From positions 1,488,001 to 1,552,000 of the forward strand of contig OY729418.1 in NCBI GenBank assembly GCA_963422275.1: a stretch of 64,000 bases of DNA, in the 5' to 3' direction. This DNA is from G963422275 sp963422275 (GTDB taxonomy: Bacteria > Pseudomonadota > Alphaproteobacteria > Rhodobacterales > Rhodobacteraceae). A program made the position numbers and the translations under genes. Numbering within the stretch: the first letter of the stretch is position 1; each line of letters begins with the position of its first letter. This document shows positions 10,111 to 19,642 of this stretch, piece after piece. The notes beneath the pieces were generated by a model. The model was not told the origin of the DNA, did not search any database, and saw nothing but the letters and a program-made list of their open reading frames with translations.

Positions 10111-10813
10111 GGGCCGGAGTTTGTCCCGAACCTGCCCGATGCACCGCATCGGGGCCTGAAAACGCGCCTTTGGGTGCCAGGACCGCGGCCGGAAGGCGGT
10201 GCAGCTGCCGGTCGGCCAAGGCCAGAGGCGAAACCGGCTTCGGAATCTGAAATGCAGAGACAAACGCCTACTTTCGCAACGGTCTTTTGAGGGAAGCCGC
10301 ATGTTCATGACCGATGAGGGCACCAGCCGGGATAGCCAAATATCGCCGTTTCGTGCGGCTCCCGTGTGGCTGTAGCGAAGGACGACCAAGGGGATTTTTC
10401 CGGACGGCACCGCCAACAAACTGGAGAACGAGTGCGAGCGGAAATGGGCGGTATTCAAACTGCTCGAAGTCATCGCGGCCCGCGCCACCGCGATTCGATA
10501 CGACGGCGTATTGGAGGACTTGCGCGGGTTTGAGTTCGCGTTTTGTTGAACGCGCTATGCCGAGTGGCACCAGACGAAGGTCAATGTCCGGAACGGCAAT
10601 TGGACGCTGAACGCTCTAAAAGAACAGGGCATGATCGCTGCCTCCAAGGGGCGTTTGTCGACCCACGCATCTGCCCTCCGATGTGTATTCGTCTCTCAGG
10701 ATCCGGCAAGACAACTGCGAGAACTCTGCAATAACGCGCACATGGTGAACAGTGTGCGAGAGTTTCGGGACGCAGCCTCCAGTGAAGACAGGCAAATATT
10801 CGACGAATTGCTT

Positions 10814-11205
10814 ATGCACATGGCTCCTGCGACACAAGGCATTGTGTTCGGGATGTTGGATGATGGAATGTTCGCATGACATTCTTGATGTGGAACCGTT
10901 CCATGACCGAAACCCCCGCCAGGCTCGTCGCCGTCCGATGGCCGAACGGCTTCCGGTGTCCCGCCTGCGGCCACGACCGCGGATGGCCGCTGAAGACCAA
11001 GTCGCACAGCTTCGAGTGCGTTCGTTGCCATCGGCAAACCTCGGTCACCGCCGGCACCCTCCTGAACCGAACCAGGCTGTCGCTCACGATCGGGTCCTGT
11101 CGCAGCGCCTGGATGCTCGCCGCCAAGCTTCGCCGTGCCATGGTCAACCCCGAGCGCAGCCCGCTGTCCGGTCTGGTCGAGATTGACGAGGCCAGCCCTT
11201 TCAGC
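10814..11205 (+). mobile_element. IS1595-family remnant inside the defence gene
   Basis: From GCTTATGCACATGG onward the sequence follows the left end of the IS1595-type element at 30216. The encoded transposase N-terminus has the zinc ribbon (FRCPACGHDRGW, FECVRCHRQTS) and ends at GLVEIDEAS, the start of the DDE domain. A stretch of about 25 residues present in the other copy is deleted. The right half and right terminal repeat are gone, so insertion was followed by deletion. No target duplication can be identified. Confidence 0.7.
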
Positions 11206-12524
11206 TTCCGCGCTGCGTCTCTCGATTCGACGCTCCGCGAGAAGGTGGATGCTGCCAACCAGCGATACCTGCAAAGCTACGCGCCTTTCGGCAAGGCGGG
11301 GAAGCAGATCGCAAGGGATGAAGCGGATACGGTCCTTGTCGAACTGCAAGCTGTGAACGGTCCGTCCCTGACCCTCCTGACCGGAGAGGCGGGCAGCGGA
11401 AAGTCCAAGATCGTGCAAGAAATCATGGAAGGCTTAACGACCAGCAAGGTCCCACCATCTTGCCTTCAGAGTGGATCGTTATCTTTCCTACCGTACAGGA
11501 TGCGAAATCGGCACCGTTCTCATTGACCGCGATGAGAGTCTTGTGAGTGCTCTGATAAATTTGACGCCGGACGCACGATCTGTTCTGATTGTCGACCAGA
11601 TCGATGCGGCAAGCGAGGTTTCGGGCAGAGTCGGCGTCGTCAGGGATGTCCTGCTCAAACTAGTGCGGGAAGCGCAGTTCTATGGCGATGTTCGATGCCT
11701 TCTGGTGTGCCGCAGCTTTGATCTGGAGAGCGATCCGCAATACCGGGCCTTGGAGGATGGAAAGGCTCAACGGATTTACGTGCCGCGCTTGTCGTGGGAA
11801 AACGATGTCCAACCGATTCTCAAGGGTGCCGGCGTCGAGTCGGAGCGACTGACCGGGAGTCAGAGAAATTTGCTGAGTCTGCCCATCAATCTGGCCATTT
11901 TCTCGAAAGCGGCGCCGACGTGATCGATGTCGCTACAGGCACGAAGTTGATGCAAAAGCTTCTCGATAAGAAGACTCGTGGCCTGCGAAGCGGCCGCGAT
12001 GTTGGATGGAATGTCTGGGAGCCGCTGTCTGCCATGGCGGACTGGATGAGCGACAAACAGACTTTGAGTTGCCCTGATTGCGTTCTGGGCGCTTTCGACG
12101 ACGCGCACGACTGGCTATTGTCGGAAGGGCTGATCGTCGCCGATCAATGTCGCTTGGCGTTCTTTCACGAGAGTTTCTTCAATGTCATTGTTCACTCGGA
12201 TATTCGCGGTATCAGATTGTGATATCTTGGATTTCCTCCTTTCCGACGAACAGCATCCTTTGCGCAGGGCCCAAGTTCGCCAGATCCTTACGCTGATGCG
12301 GGATACCAACCGGCCTCGTTATCTGATAGCTCTGAGAACCGTTCTTGCTCACCCGAACATCCAGGTCCACATCAAGCATACGGTCGTGCAGTGGCTGTCC
12401 AAGCTCGACAACGCCACACGGGACGAGCTGAGCATCGTTCTGCAGACCGACGGCGGCGGCGAAGAATTTCCAGTCCCGATGCGAAAGGTCCTTTTTGTGT
12501 CCAAAGCCTGATTCAACCTCCTAA

Positions 12525-13238
12525 GGAACCTCTGATTTGGAGGGTTTTGGCTGCGGGCGTTCCCGTTTTCCGGCTGTGCCGGCGGTTTCCTGCGGTCCGG
12601 ATAACTCCAAAAGCGCGCATTCGGGGCGGAATCGCCTCCGTTTCAGCCTCCGCAGGGCCGACCCAACAGATTCTGGACACGCTGATCCCTTGTCAAGGCA
12701 GATGCGGCTGGGCGATGCCCCGGCGTCGGCCCGGACCCACTTCCCCTCGCCGTGCGGAGGCTGGCCCGAAGGCGTCAGGTCGCGAGCGTTCGCGGCCGTT
12801 CCCTCTGGATGGTGCACCAGTTCCCAGGGACCGGCGCCAATGCGCAGCTTCATCCCAAAATGCCACCGGTTCCCCTTCTTCGTCCGGTGCATCTCCGGAT
12901 TGCGGGAATCGCTCTAGTTCCCGGTCGACGATGGCGCCATCCTTCAGCAGAACCCCCTGCTTGACCAAGTGATCCCCGATTTCCCGAACGGCAGGTGCGC
13001 CAGTCGGCGGGGCGGACTGACGCAATGCGAGCTTCCGGACGCGTCTGGGGAATCGGGGCCCGTCCATCCGCTCGGGAAAGATCTCGCGACGCGTCCTGCG
13101 CCTCTCGCGATCACATTCAAGGCTCGGCGACCGAAGGCGCTGCATGACGTGATCCCCTAAAAAGATGCAACGCAAGATGGCAGGCGCGCACCGGATGCGC
13201 AATGCCACGCCCGCAATCAGGCTGTATTCAGAGGTTCC
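12525..13238 (-). mobile_element. IS5-type element, copy B, internally deleted
   Basis: Ends are GGAACCTCTGATTT at the left and the matching TTCAGAGGTTCC at 13227-13238. The target duplication is CTAA: 12521-12524 on the left, and on the right 13239-13241 plus the A at 14143, split by the nested element. The 714-bp copy lacks about 500 bp compared with the 1223-bp copy C. The minus strand still encodes parts of the transposase (KKGNRWHFGMKLRIG). Removing this copy, the nested element and one CTAA restores a continuous reading frame in the host gene, apart from one TGA at 12509-12511. Confidence 0.85.
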
Positions 13239-13241
13239 CTA

Positions 13242-14140
13242 GGCTGTGTACCCAATTATATGAAGAGATTGCATAAGGGTTTTGTGCGACTGATGATCCT
13301 TGGAAGGGGTTTCGACTTATGGCAAGTTCCCGCCACGACATGACCGATGCGGAATGGTTGGTTCCGCGATCGGTTCTGCCAACCGGTCGGCAAGGACCGA
13401 TGCGCAAGAACGACCGCCGGGTTTTCGACGGCATCTTTTTCGTGCTGCGCAGTGGCATCCCATGGCGCGACCTGCCGCGACACTACGGTCCGTACACGAC
13501 CTGTTGCAACCGCTGCAATCGATGGAGCAAGGACGGGACCTGGTCGCAGATCATGGAGAAGTTACAGAGGCTTGTCGGGCAGGACGACAAGCCGGACGGC
13601 GGCGGAGCCGGGCACTTGAAGACGCGGATGATCGACTCCTCGGCGGTCCGCGTCCACAAGCACGGGGCCGGGTCGCGGAGGGATGCGCAGCCCCGGCACA
13701 TCGGGCGCAGCCGGGGCGGTCTGACCACCAAAATTCATGTCGCTGTCGACGGCGGGGGCCATCCCACGGCGATGCGGCTGTCGCCCGGTCAGGTCGCCGA
13801 CTGCACCCAGGCACTGGCGCTGCTCGGCAACGATGACCCAGCAGCGATCGTGATCGGCGACAAGGCTTGCGACACCGACGCCATTGTCACCTGGATCAAA
13901 GCCGGCGGCGGCGGCGCCGTCATTCCCTCCAGAAGCCATCGCAAAACGCAGCGTCCGCTGGACCGCAAAGCCTATGCAAGCCGCAATCGCGCAGAGCGGT
14001 TCTTCGCCAGAATCAAGGAGTTCCGCAGGGTCGCAACGCGCTACGACAAACGCGCCCGCAACTTCCTCTCCGCCGTCACCCTCGCCGCAGCACGCTGCAT
14101 CCTGCGCAATCTCGCACAAAAATCAATTGAGTCCACAGCC
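13242..14140 (+). mobile_element. Intact IS5-family (IS427-like) element nested in copy B's target duplication
   Basis: The 899-bp element has imperfect terminal repeats of about 20 bp (GGCTGTGTACCCAATTAT on the left; GGCTGTGGACTCAATTGA as the reverse complement of the right end). A TA duplication flanks it at 13240-13241 and 14141-14142. This TA is the centre of the CTAA duplication made by copy B, so this insertion is younger. Its transposase frame is uninterrupted, making it one of two elements in the window that could still be active. Confidence 0.88.
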
Positions 14141-14143
14141 TAA
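13319..14143 (+). CDS. IS5-family transposase, intact
   Basis: The 274-residue DDE transposase is complete in one frame. It has the N-terminal helical part (MTDAEWLVPRSVLP, DRRVFDGIFFVLRSG, PWRDLP), the first aspartate in RMIDSSAVRVHKH, the second in VIGDKACDTDAI and the glutamate in ASRNRAERFFARIKEFRR followed by RVATRYDK. The stop codon TAA is completed by the TA target duplication outside the element. Many relatives need a frameshift between two frames; this one does not. It would catalyse cut-and-paste transposition with TA targets. Confidence 0.93.
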   Translation: MASSRHDMTDAEWLVPRSVLPTGRQGPMRKNDRRVFDGIFFVLRSGIPWRDLPRHYGPYTTCCNRCNRWSKDGTWSQIMEKLQRLVGQDDKPDGGGAGHLKTRMIDSSAVRVHKHGAGSRRDAQPRHIGRSRGGLTTKIHVAVDGGGHPTAMRLSPGQVADCTQALALLGNDDPAAIVIGDKACDTDAIVTWIKAGGGGAVIPSRSHRKTQRPLDRKAYASRNRAERFFARIKEFRRVATRYDKRARNFLSAVTLAAARCILRNLAQKSIESTA

Positions 14144-14940
14144 GCGATAGCAGCGAACTCTACAACATGCTCCAGACGTCACCGGGAACGCGATTCTATT
14201 GTCTGCTGTGGTGGTTGGGCAAGATCGCGGCCGAGCGCCCGGCTTTTGAGGCGCTCTGGTGGGATGGTAAGTCAGCACGAGCCGACCGGCTCGTAGAATG
14301 GTTCGCCGTTCTGCGCCGGGTGTCCGCGAATCGAGCACTGGCGGTTCTGCTACGTGACGTACTGAAGGCGGTGCTTGGCAACCCCTTCCAGACCAATCCA
14401 GAGAAGCGAATAGAGCATCTGTTGTCCGGTCTGAGCGATGCCAAGCCGCAAGTCTCCGCGGAAATCCTTCGGGTGCTTTTTGCACGATGGTTCGCCCATC
14501 ATCCAGACATGCATCCGTTCGACTATCACGATGTTCAAGGAATTGACATATCCGCATTGGCTACGTTGGCCGAAAGGGCACCAAACGTCTTTCTAGACGG
14601 TGCGATTCCGACGCTTGTCCAGGCCGTTCGCGTAGTCCACGGTCAAAATTCTTCCATCTTTGGGGCATGCATTCTTTATCAGGAAACCAACCGAACCAGA
14701 CCCTGCACTCAATAGGGCATTACTGTATCTACAACTCGAAACGATCGGTGTGAACACTGCCGTCTTGGGACACCGGCTTGCGGCATTGATCGATTAACAA
14801 CAGCTTCTGTCGGCGGGTCCGCGCGGAGCTGAATGGAAGTCATTCGCCGACATGGCGAAAGCTGTCGGCGAGGCAGGATACCTGTCGGTAGAAATTGTGG
14901 AGCAACGAGTGTTCCGGCATCGGCACCACGCATAATGCCA

Positions 14941-15047
14941 AGCAGTCAATACAAATTCTCGCCAAGTTCGTCGGCTTCCCGCTTGAATCAGGTTGCAGCT
15001 TCAGCGCCATCCCCACTCGCAGCCATTGTTGGGCACTTCCCTCCGCT
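14941..15047. other. Short spacer, nothing recognised
   Basis: About 100 bp between the last readable piece of the defence pseudogene (VEIVEQRV near 14900) and the TumA-like antitoxin stop. It may be further decayed tail of the pseudogene. Confidence 0.3.
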
Positions 15048-15428
15048 TCACGCAACCTGCTGCGGAATCGAGGTTAACGAAACCTGGAGCCTCACCTGAT
15101 CGTACGGGACCCTCGGCACCACGGTGCCGCGTTCGCCCTTCTGAAACTCCACGAGCCCGTATCGCGACATCGTCTTCAGCGTGCGCGACAGGTTCGACTT
15201 GTTCCGCCCGGCAAGCTCCGCAAGCTCGGTGAGCGAGTCCGGCTTTTCCCGGGCAATCATCTCCAAGAGCTCCCGGTTGCGCTGCGAGAGAACCTTCGCG
15301 AAGCTCTCGATGGAGGTGAACCAGACTGTTGGCTCACCCTTGGCGGGCTTGTGCTCTCCTCGTGCGATCGCCATGGTGCGCGCCTTCATTCGGTCGTAGC
15401 CGGCGATGCCGATCTTCAATGTCTTCAT
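15048..15428 (-). CDS. TumA-type antitoxin, winged-helix DNA-binding protein
   Basis: The 126-residue protein has an N-terminal segment (MKTLKIGIAGYDRMKARTMA) and a winged helix-turn-helix: LTELAELAGRNKSNLSRTLK, then MSRYGLVEFQKGERG. This matches antitoxins paired with TumE-like toxins. Its start overlaps the toxin stop by 4 bp (ATGA), so the toxin is translated first and the antitoxin directly after. It probably represses its own operon through the palindrome at 15805-15823. A MarR-like regulator is the alternative, but gene pairing favours the toxin-antitoxin call. Confidence 0.8.
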   Translation of the reverse strand: MKTLKIGIAGYDRMKARTMAIARGEHKPAKGEPTVWFTSIESFAKVLSQRNRELLEMIAREKPDSLTELAELAGRNKSNLSRTLKTMSRYGLVEFQKGERGTVVPRVPYDQVRLQVSLTSIPQQVA

Positions 15429-15793
15429 GGGATCGATCCTCTTTCCCTCAGAACCTCGTCAACTTCCTTCCAGAAATCCGCGAGAAGCGTGGCCGCGTCC
15501 TTGTACTCATAGGGCCGGATCGTCCGCAGCCGGTGCTGATGGTCTCGCTCTTCCCGTCGCCGCGTACCCGGTCCTCGCCGTTCCCTCACCGGATGTGCAT
15601 TGTCGAATCCCACCAGCCTAGCACCATCCGAGGCGTGTAGCGTCAGCGAGTAGCTGAGCCCGTGCGGCCGTTCCGGCGTCGCCTCGGTTCGCACCACGAT
15701 GAACTTCACCCAGTGCCTTGCCTTGTCCACGAACAGCGTCTGGCCGTGAAGGTCGAGCAGCGTGTCGAGATCGTGACCGGGGTCAGGTATCAT
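15425..15793 (-). CDS. TumE-type toxin
   Basis: The 122-residue protein has the family pattern LFVDKARHWVKFIVVRTEAT near the start, LSYSLTLHASDGARLVGFDN in the middle and TIRPYEYKDAATLLADFWKE near the C-terminus. Two ATG codons begin the frame; the one at 15793 is used here. The cellular target of this family is not established. The pair sits between the wrecked defence gene and an IS5-type copy, a typical accessory location. Both frames are intact. Confidence 0.8.
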   Translation of the reverse strand: MIPDPGHDLDTLLDLHGQTLFVDKARHWVKFIVVRTEATPERPHGLSYSLTLHASDGARLVGFDNAHPVRERRGPGTRRREERDHQHRLRTIRPYEYKDAATLLADFWKEVDEVLRERGSIP

Positions 15794-15804
15794 CATCGAT
15801 GAAG

Positions 15805-15823
15805 GTTATCAATATCTGATAAC
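15805..15823. promoter_or_regulatory. Palindromic candidate operator of the TumA/TumE pair
   Basis: A perfect inverted repeat GTTATCA-ATATC-TGATAAC lies 12 bp upstream of the toxin start codon. The position and the partner's winged-helix domain suggest an autorepression site. Function is inferred. Confidence 0.55.
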
Positions 15824-15942
15824 AAAGAAAAGCTCGGCACCGAACTTTCCGGTTGGCGGGCACCGATTTGATGGCACCCATTATGGACAGTGCCTCAGAT
15901 TTTTCGGCGCACTCAATGCCCTTTCCGGTTTGGACCATGACG

Positions 15943-16049
15943 CCTAGGTCGTGCCGGCCCTGCATCCTCAAGCTCCCGCTGTTTGGAAGCTTGAATCACA
16001 TCAGCACCGGAAAGAAAATCCCTTTTCCCTTTATGAGCACACGACCTGG
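15943..16049 (-). mobile_element. Short MITE-like remnant with type H ends
   Basis: The 107-bp segment is bounded by CCTAGGTCGTG and CACGACCTGG in inverted orientation. Its interior is a near copy, inverted, of the left end at 9522-9645, including the start of a transposase frame (RMQGRHDL read on the minus strand). It looks like an internal-deletion derivative of an IS5-family element. Confidence 0.5.
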
Positions 16050-16404
16050 TCCTGTGTTGACTCAAGCATTGTCGACTTCATCTGCGCCACGTGTCGTTGA
16101 ATGGCGCATCAAGCGCCTCCGACCCGATGGCCGCGGAAAAGCTCTGATGGAATTGAAAGCCCGCTAGAGATAGACTCGGGCAACAGAGCTCGGTCTGCGG
16201 ATGAAACGGCCACGGTTTTCAATCATAAACATGTAGGCGACAAATTAGAGGGATTGTTGTCTAGGTCGGGAATTCTGTCCGACCAGTTCCATCGCACACG
16301 AAATCAAAAAGCCGAAACCGACGTTTTTTCTCGGAGCGTTTCGAGCGAAGAACGCAGAGATGGAACGATAGAATGACGCACCAACCAATGCACAACAGAC
16401 AAAG
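16050..16404. other. Spacer with a possible decayed coding fragment
   Basis: Near 16088-16167 the plus strand reads VEWRIKRLRPDGRGKALMEL, which looks like coding sequence but is too short to assign. The rest up to the copy C target duplication shows nothing recognisable. Confidence 0.25.
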
Positions 16405-16408
16405 CTAG

Positions 16409-17631
16409 GGAACCTCTGATTTGGAGGGTTTTTTTTGGGGTTTGCTGCGGAATTTGCCCTTCCCGGCTGCACCGGTCGTTTTTCGGCGGTCCGGAAGCCG
16501 CAAATGCGCGCTTTCGGGGCAAAACCGCCGCCGGTTCAGCCCCCGCAGGGCCGATCCGGCAAATTCCGGACACACTTCTCCCTTGTCACGACAGGTGCGG
16601 CTGGGCAATCATCAGGTTCGAGAAGCCCAGAAGCAGCGCAAGCCGCTGCACGTTCTTGTCCAAACCCCGATACCGAACCATGTCGTAGCCGAACACCCGC
16701 TTGATGATCCGGAACGGATGCTCCACCCGCGCCCGCACCCGGGCCTTCGCCTTCTCCGCCCTGGCCGCGGCGCTGCCCGGCGCCAGCGTCCGGCGCTGGC
16801 TCGGAGGCATGGCAATCTGCCACGAAACATCGCGATGCGCGTGCTCCGCCCGCTTGCCGATCCCGCGGTATCCAGAGTCTCCCCAGACTTGCTCCTCCTC
16901 GCCGTGCAGAAGCCGATCCGAAGGCGTCAGGTCGTGAACGTTGGCGGCCGTTCCCTCCAGATGGTGCACCAGACCCCGGGTGTCGGTGCCAATGTGCAGC
17001 TTCATCCCGAAATGCCACCGGTTCCCCTTCCTGGTCTGGTGCATCTCCGGATCGCGGGCGTTGCTCTCGTTCCCGGTCGACGATGGCGCCGAGATGATGG
17101 TGGCGTCAACGATGCTGCCCTTCTTCAGCAAAACCCCCCGCTCGGCCAGGTGATCCCTGATATCCTCAAACAGCTGCTGCGCCAGTCCGTGGTTCTCCAG
17201 CCGATGGCGGAACTCGGGATCGTCGTCTCGTCCGGAACCTTCTCAAGACTCACCCCGGCAAAGCGCCGGATGCTCTCCGCCTCGCAAGCCGGTCCTCCAT
17301 CAACGGGTCGCTCAGGTTGTAAAACAATTGAACGCAGTGCACGCGCAGCATCACCGACAGCGGATACGGCTGTCGCCCCCTGCGGCCGCCCTTCGGATAC
17401 ACCGGCGCAATGCGGGCCTCCAGGCGCTCCCAGGGGATCAGGCTGTCCATCCGCTCCGGAAAGATCTCGCGGCGCGTCTTGCGCTTCTTGCGATCGCATT
17501 GGAGGCTGGCAAAGATCAATTGCCGAAGGCGCTGCATGTCAGGATCCCCCCCCAAAGGCGTGGCGCAAGACAGCGGGCGCGCACCGGATGCGCAATGCAA
17601 CGCCCAAAATCAGGCTATATTCAGAGGTTCC
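16409..17631 (-). mobile_element. IS5-type element, copy C, full length
   Basis: This 1223-bp element has ends GGAACCTCTGAT and ATTCAGAGGTTCC and a perfect 4-bp target duplication CTAG (16405-16408 and 17632-17635). E. coli IS5 has the same YTAR target type. It is the reference copy for the shorter copies A, B, D, E and F. Its transposase gene carries two single-base deletions, so it is complete in length but not autonomous. Confidence 0.9.
16586..17537 (-). pseudogene. IS5-group transposase with two frameshifts
   Basis: The reconstructed protein matches InsH of IS5 throughout. It begins MQRLRQLIFASLQCDRK, then YPLSVMLRVHCVQLFYNLSD, ESIRRFAGVSLEKVPDETTI, the first catalytic aspartate in IVDATIISAPSSTGN, KKG-type motif RKGNRWHFGMKLHIG, the second aspartate in VWGDSGYRGIG, and the glutamate in RARVEHPFRIIKRVFGY. 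A one-base deletion near 17290 (after MEDRL) and another near 17210 (after DETTI) break the frame. The encoded pieces are otherwise well conserved, so the damage is recent. Confidence 0.88.
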
Positions 17632-17807
17632 CTAGCTCTTGAAAGCGAGAAGACCTGCCTGCATTTGCAGGGAAAGATCCTTCGGAAGCCAATATCACCG
17701 AAAGTTCTGCCAAGGCAAGGAACGGGACCGGCGGCCGCAGCCGCTTGCGGTGTCGCTTGATGATGTTAGAATTAGTTTGAGACACCTGAAGAACAAGAGG
17801 AACCATA

Positions 17808-18641
17808 ATGTCACGAATCTCCATGCACACAGTTGGCAGCACTGAGGTTATTTCTCTTCAGGATGGAGCGACGGTGTTCGGAAGCGAGGTGTTTCCAAAC
17901 GCCGATCCAGGATCGATAGCTAGCCTTGATGGTCGCGCCAGCGAAGATATATTCGCCACCAACATCAATGCGTTCCTCGTGCGTTCTGGCGATAGCTGCA
18001 TCTTGATAGACAGTGGAGCCCGAAACATGTTCGGAGAATCATGCGGATTTCTTGGCGACGCGATGGCCGAGGCCGGTGTCGCGCCATCCCAAATAACTCA
18101 CTTGCTTCTCACGCACATGCACGCTGACCACATTGCGGGGTCGATTGGCGAGGATGGCTCGGCTGTCTTTGAGAACGCCGACGTCTACTTGACAGAGACG
18201 GAGCATCAGTTCTGGACCAGCGACGCCAATTTCTCGAATGCAGACGAACACTCGACCGAATGGCGAAAAATTGCCCTGTCCGTGTTTGAAGCATACGGAG
18301 ACAGGTTGAACTTGACTGGAAAATCGGCGGAAATCGGCGGATTGCTGACTCTCGTCGATCTACCTGGCCACACTGCAGGGCATGTGGGTTTCAGGGTGGA
18401 TTCCGGCTCGGACAGTTTCATGAGCATAACCGACGTATTGCACGCCCAAGTGCTTCAGTTTGCAGAGCCTCGCTTCGGGATCATGTTCGATGCGGACGCA
18501 GACGCGGCCAGAGAAACCAGAGCAACGACGCTGGACATGCTGGCTACAGACCGAATTCTTTTTTCTGGAGGGCATGTTTTGCGGCCCACAATCGGCTACC
18601 TTGAGCGCCACGGGGATGGTTATCGATTCACCGAGGCCTAA
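17808..18641 (+). CDS. MBL-fold metallo-hydrolase
   Basis: The 277-residue protein has the metallo-beta-lactamase metal site: THMHADHIAG (HxHxDH) near residue 105, a further histidine in LPGHTAGHVGF near 190, the bridging aspartate in SITDVLH near 210 and SGGHVL near 245. The start at 17808 is preceded by AGAGGAACC. The N-terminal region and spacing resemble AHL-lactonase-like and alkylsulfatase-unrelated hydrolases, but the substrate cannot be read from sequence. It stands alone between copy C and the convergent parB. The spacer 17636-17807 shows no gene. Confidence 0.9.
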   Translation: MSRISMHTVGSTEVISLQDGATVFGSEVFPNADPGSIASLDGRASEDIFATNINAFLVRSGDSCILIDSGARNMFGESCGFLGDAMAEAGVAPSQITHLLLTHMHADHIAGSIGEDGSAVFENADVYLTETEHQFWTSDANFSNADEHSTEWRKIALSVFEAYGDRLNLTGKSAEIGGLLTLVDLPGHTAGHVGFRVDSGSDSFMSITDVLHAQVLQFAEPRFGIMFDADADAARETRATTLDMLATDRILFSGGHVLRPTIGYLERHGDGYRFTEA

Positions 18642-18704
18642 TCCGTTTCCTGAAAACCTTGCCCGCTTTCGAATGTGCCTGTTGGCAGGGGTGCGCTGAA
18701 GTGG

Positions 18705-19625
18705 TTACGCTCGGGGGCGAAGGCGTTGACCTGCTTCCCGCAAAGCTTCGCAAAGATCGTCCAATTGGTCCAGCGACTTGTACTTCAAATGGATTTCACC
18801 TGACGAGCCGACCTTGGATTGCTTGAGCGAGACCTTGGTACGAAGATTGGCTGAGAGGTCCGCTTCAAGCGCTCGCGTGTCCGCATCCTTTTGTCGGCGG
18901 CGCGCACTTGATTGCTCACCTGCCAGATTGTCCTGCGCGAGTTTTTCGGTCTGACGAACCGAGAGTCCTTCAGCAATGATTCGCTTTGCCAGCGCGGTCG
19001 GGTTTTTGCATGGAACGATTGCCCGGGCGTGCGCCGCAGTTAGCTTTCCGGTTCGCAGAAGATCCAATACTTCTCCAGGAAGATTCAATAATCTCAATAA
19101 ATTAGCTATATGGCTGCGTGATTTCCCCAAGGCGATGGATAGGCGTTCTTGCGTATGACCAAACTTTTCCATCAGCTGTCTGTAACCTTGAGCTTCCTCA
19201 TATGGATTCAGGTCTTCGCGCTGAATGTTCTCGATTATCCCGATTTCGAACCCTTCGTCCTCGGTCATATCGCGGACGATGACAGGCAACTCATGCAGCT
19301 TGGCGACCTGGGCCGCGCGCCAGCGCCGCTCGCCAGCCACGATCAGGAATGAATCTTCGATCTCCGAGTCTGGCCGGACAATCAGAGGTTGAATAACGCC
19401 CTTCTCCCCTATCGACTTCGCCAGCTCTCTCAGTCCTGTCGAATCGAAATCCCGCCTTGGCTGGGCGGGGTTCGGTAGAATTTTCTCGATTGGAATCGCC
19501 CGTTCCGCCGGCAGCGCGGGTACCCCGGTAGTGTACCGCTGCGCGTTCCCTTCCAGACCCAAGTCCCCTATCAGGCTTGAAAGGCCGCGTCCGAGCCCCT
19601 GCCTGCTTTTTGAAGCATGTGCCAT
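18705..19625 (-). CDS. parB: Chromosome-partitioning protein ParB
   Basis: ParB is the CTP-dependent DNA clamp that loads at parS and spreads to form the segregation complex. The 306-residue protein has the N-terminal ParA-interaction peptide (RQGLGRGLSSLIGD), the CTP-binding boxes (NPAQPRRDF, VAGERRWRAAQVA with GERR, ENIQREDLNP), the parS-binding helix-turn-helix (GKSRSHIANLLRLLNLP) and the C-terminal dimerisation region. AGGAGG precedes the start. It lies 17 bp downstream of parA in one operon. Two perfect parS sites lie 2 to 4 kb away. Confidence 0.97.
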   Translation of the reverse strand: MAHASKSRQGLGRGLSSLIGDLGLEGNAQRYTTGVPALPAERAIPIEKILPNPAQPRRDFDSTGLRELAKSIGEKGVIQPLIVRPDSEIEDSFLIVAGERRWRAAQVAKLHELPVIVRDMTEDEGFEIGIIENIQREDLNPYEEAQGYRQLMEKFGHTQERLSIALGKSRSHIANLLRLLNLPGEVLDLLRTGKLTAAHARAIVPCKNPTALAKRIIAEGLSVRQTEKLAQDNLAGEQSSARRRQKDADTRALEADLSANLRTKVSLKQSKVGSSGEIHLKYKSLDQLDDLCEALREAGQRLRPRA

Positions 19626-19642
19626 CTATCCTCCTGAATGCT

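Larger units (their letters stand above)
10425..14940 (+). pseudogene. Wrecked Avs-like nuclease-STAND NTPase defence gene
   Basis: Several fragments on one strand read as one large gene. From about 10425 to 10810 one frame, with a single TGA at 10547, encodes IRYDGVLEDLRGFEF, YAEWHQTKVNVRNGNWTL and VFVSQDPARQLREL, resembling the PD-(D/E)xK nuclease domain of Cap4/DUF4297-type proteins. From 11210 follow LREKVDAANQRYLQ, a Walker A (LLTGEAGSGKSK), a Walker B (SVLIVDQIDAAS, 11580-11615) and VCRSFDLESD, typical of STAND NTPases, then helical-repeat sequence to 12524 and again from 14143. Frameshifts occur near 11460, 11900 and 12200. Insertions are an IS1595-type fragment (about 10814-11205) and nested IS5-type/IS427-type elements (12525-14140). 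Avs2-like antiphage proteins have this domain order; naming a specific class is inference. Confidence 0.65.

Noticed and set aside
16421..17635. 404-codon plus-strand frame across copy C
   Set aside because: It runs antisense to the transposase and spans the whole IS, a typical shadow.
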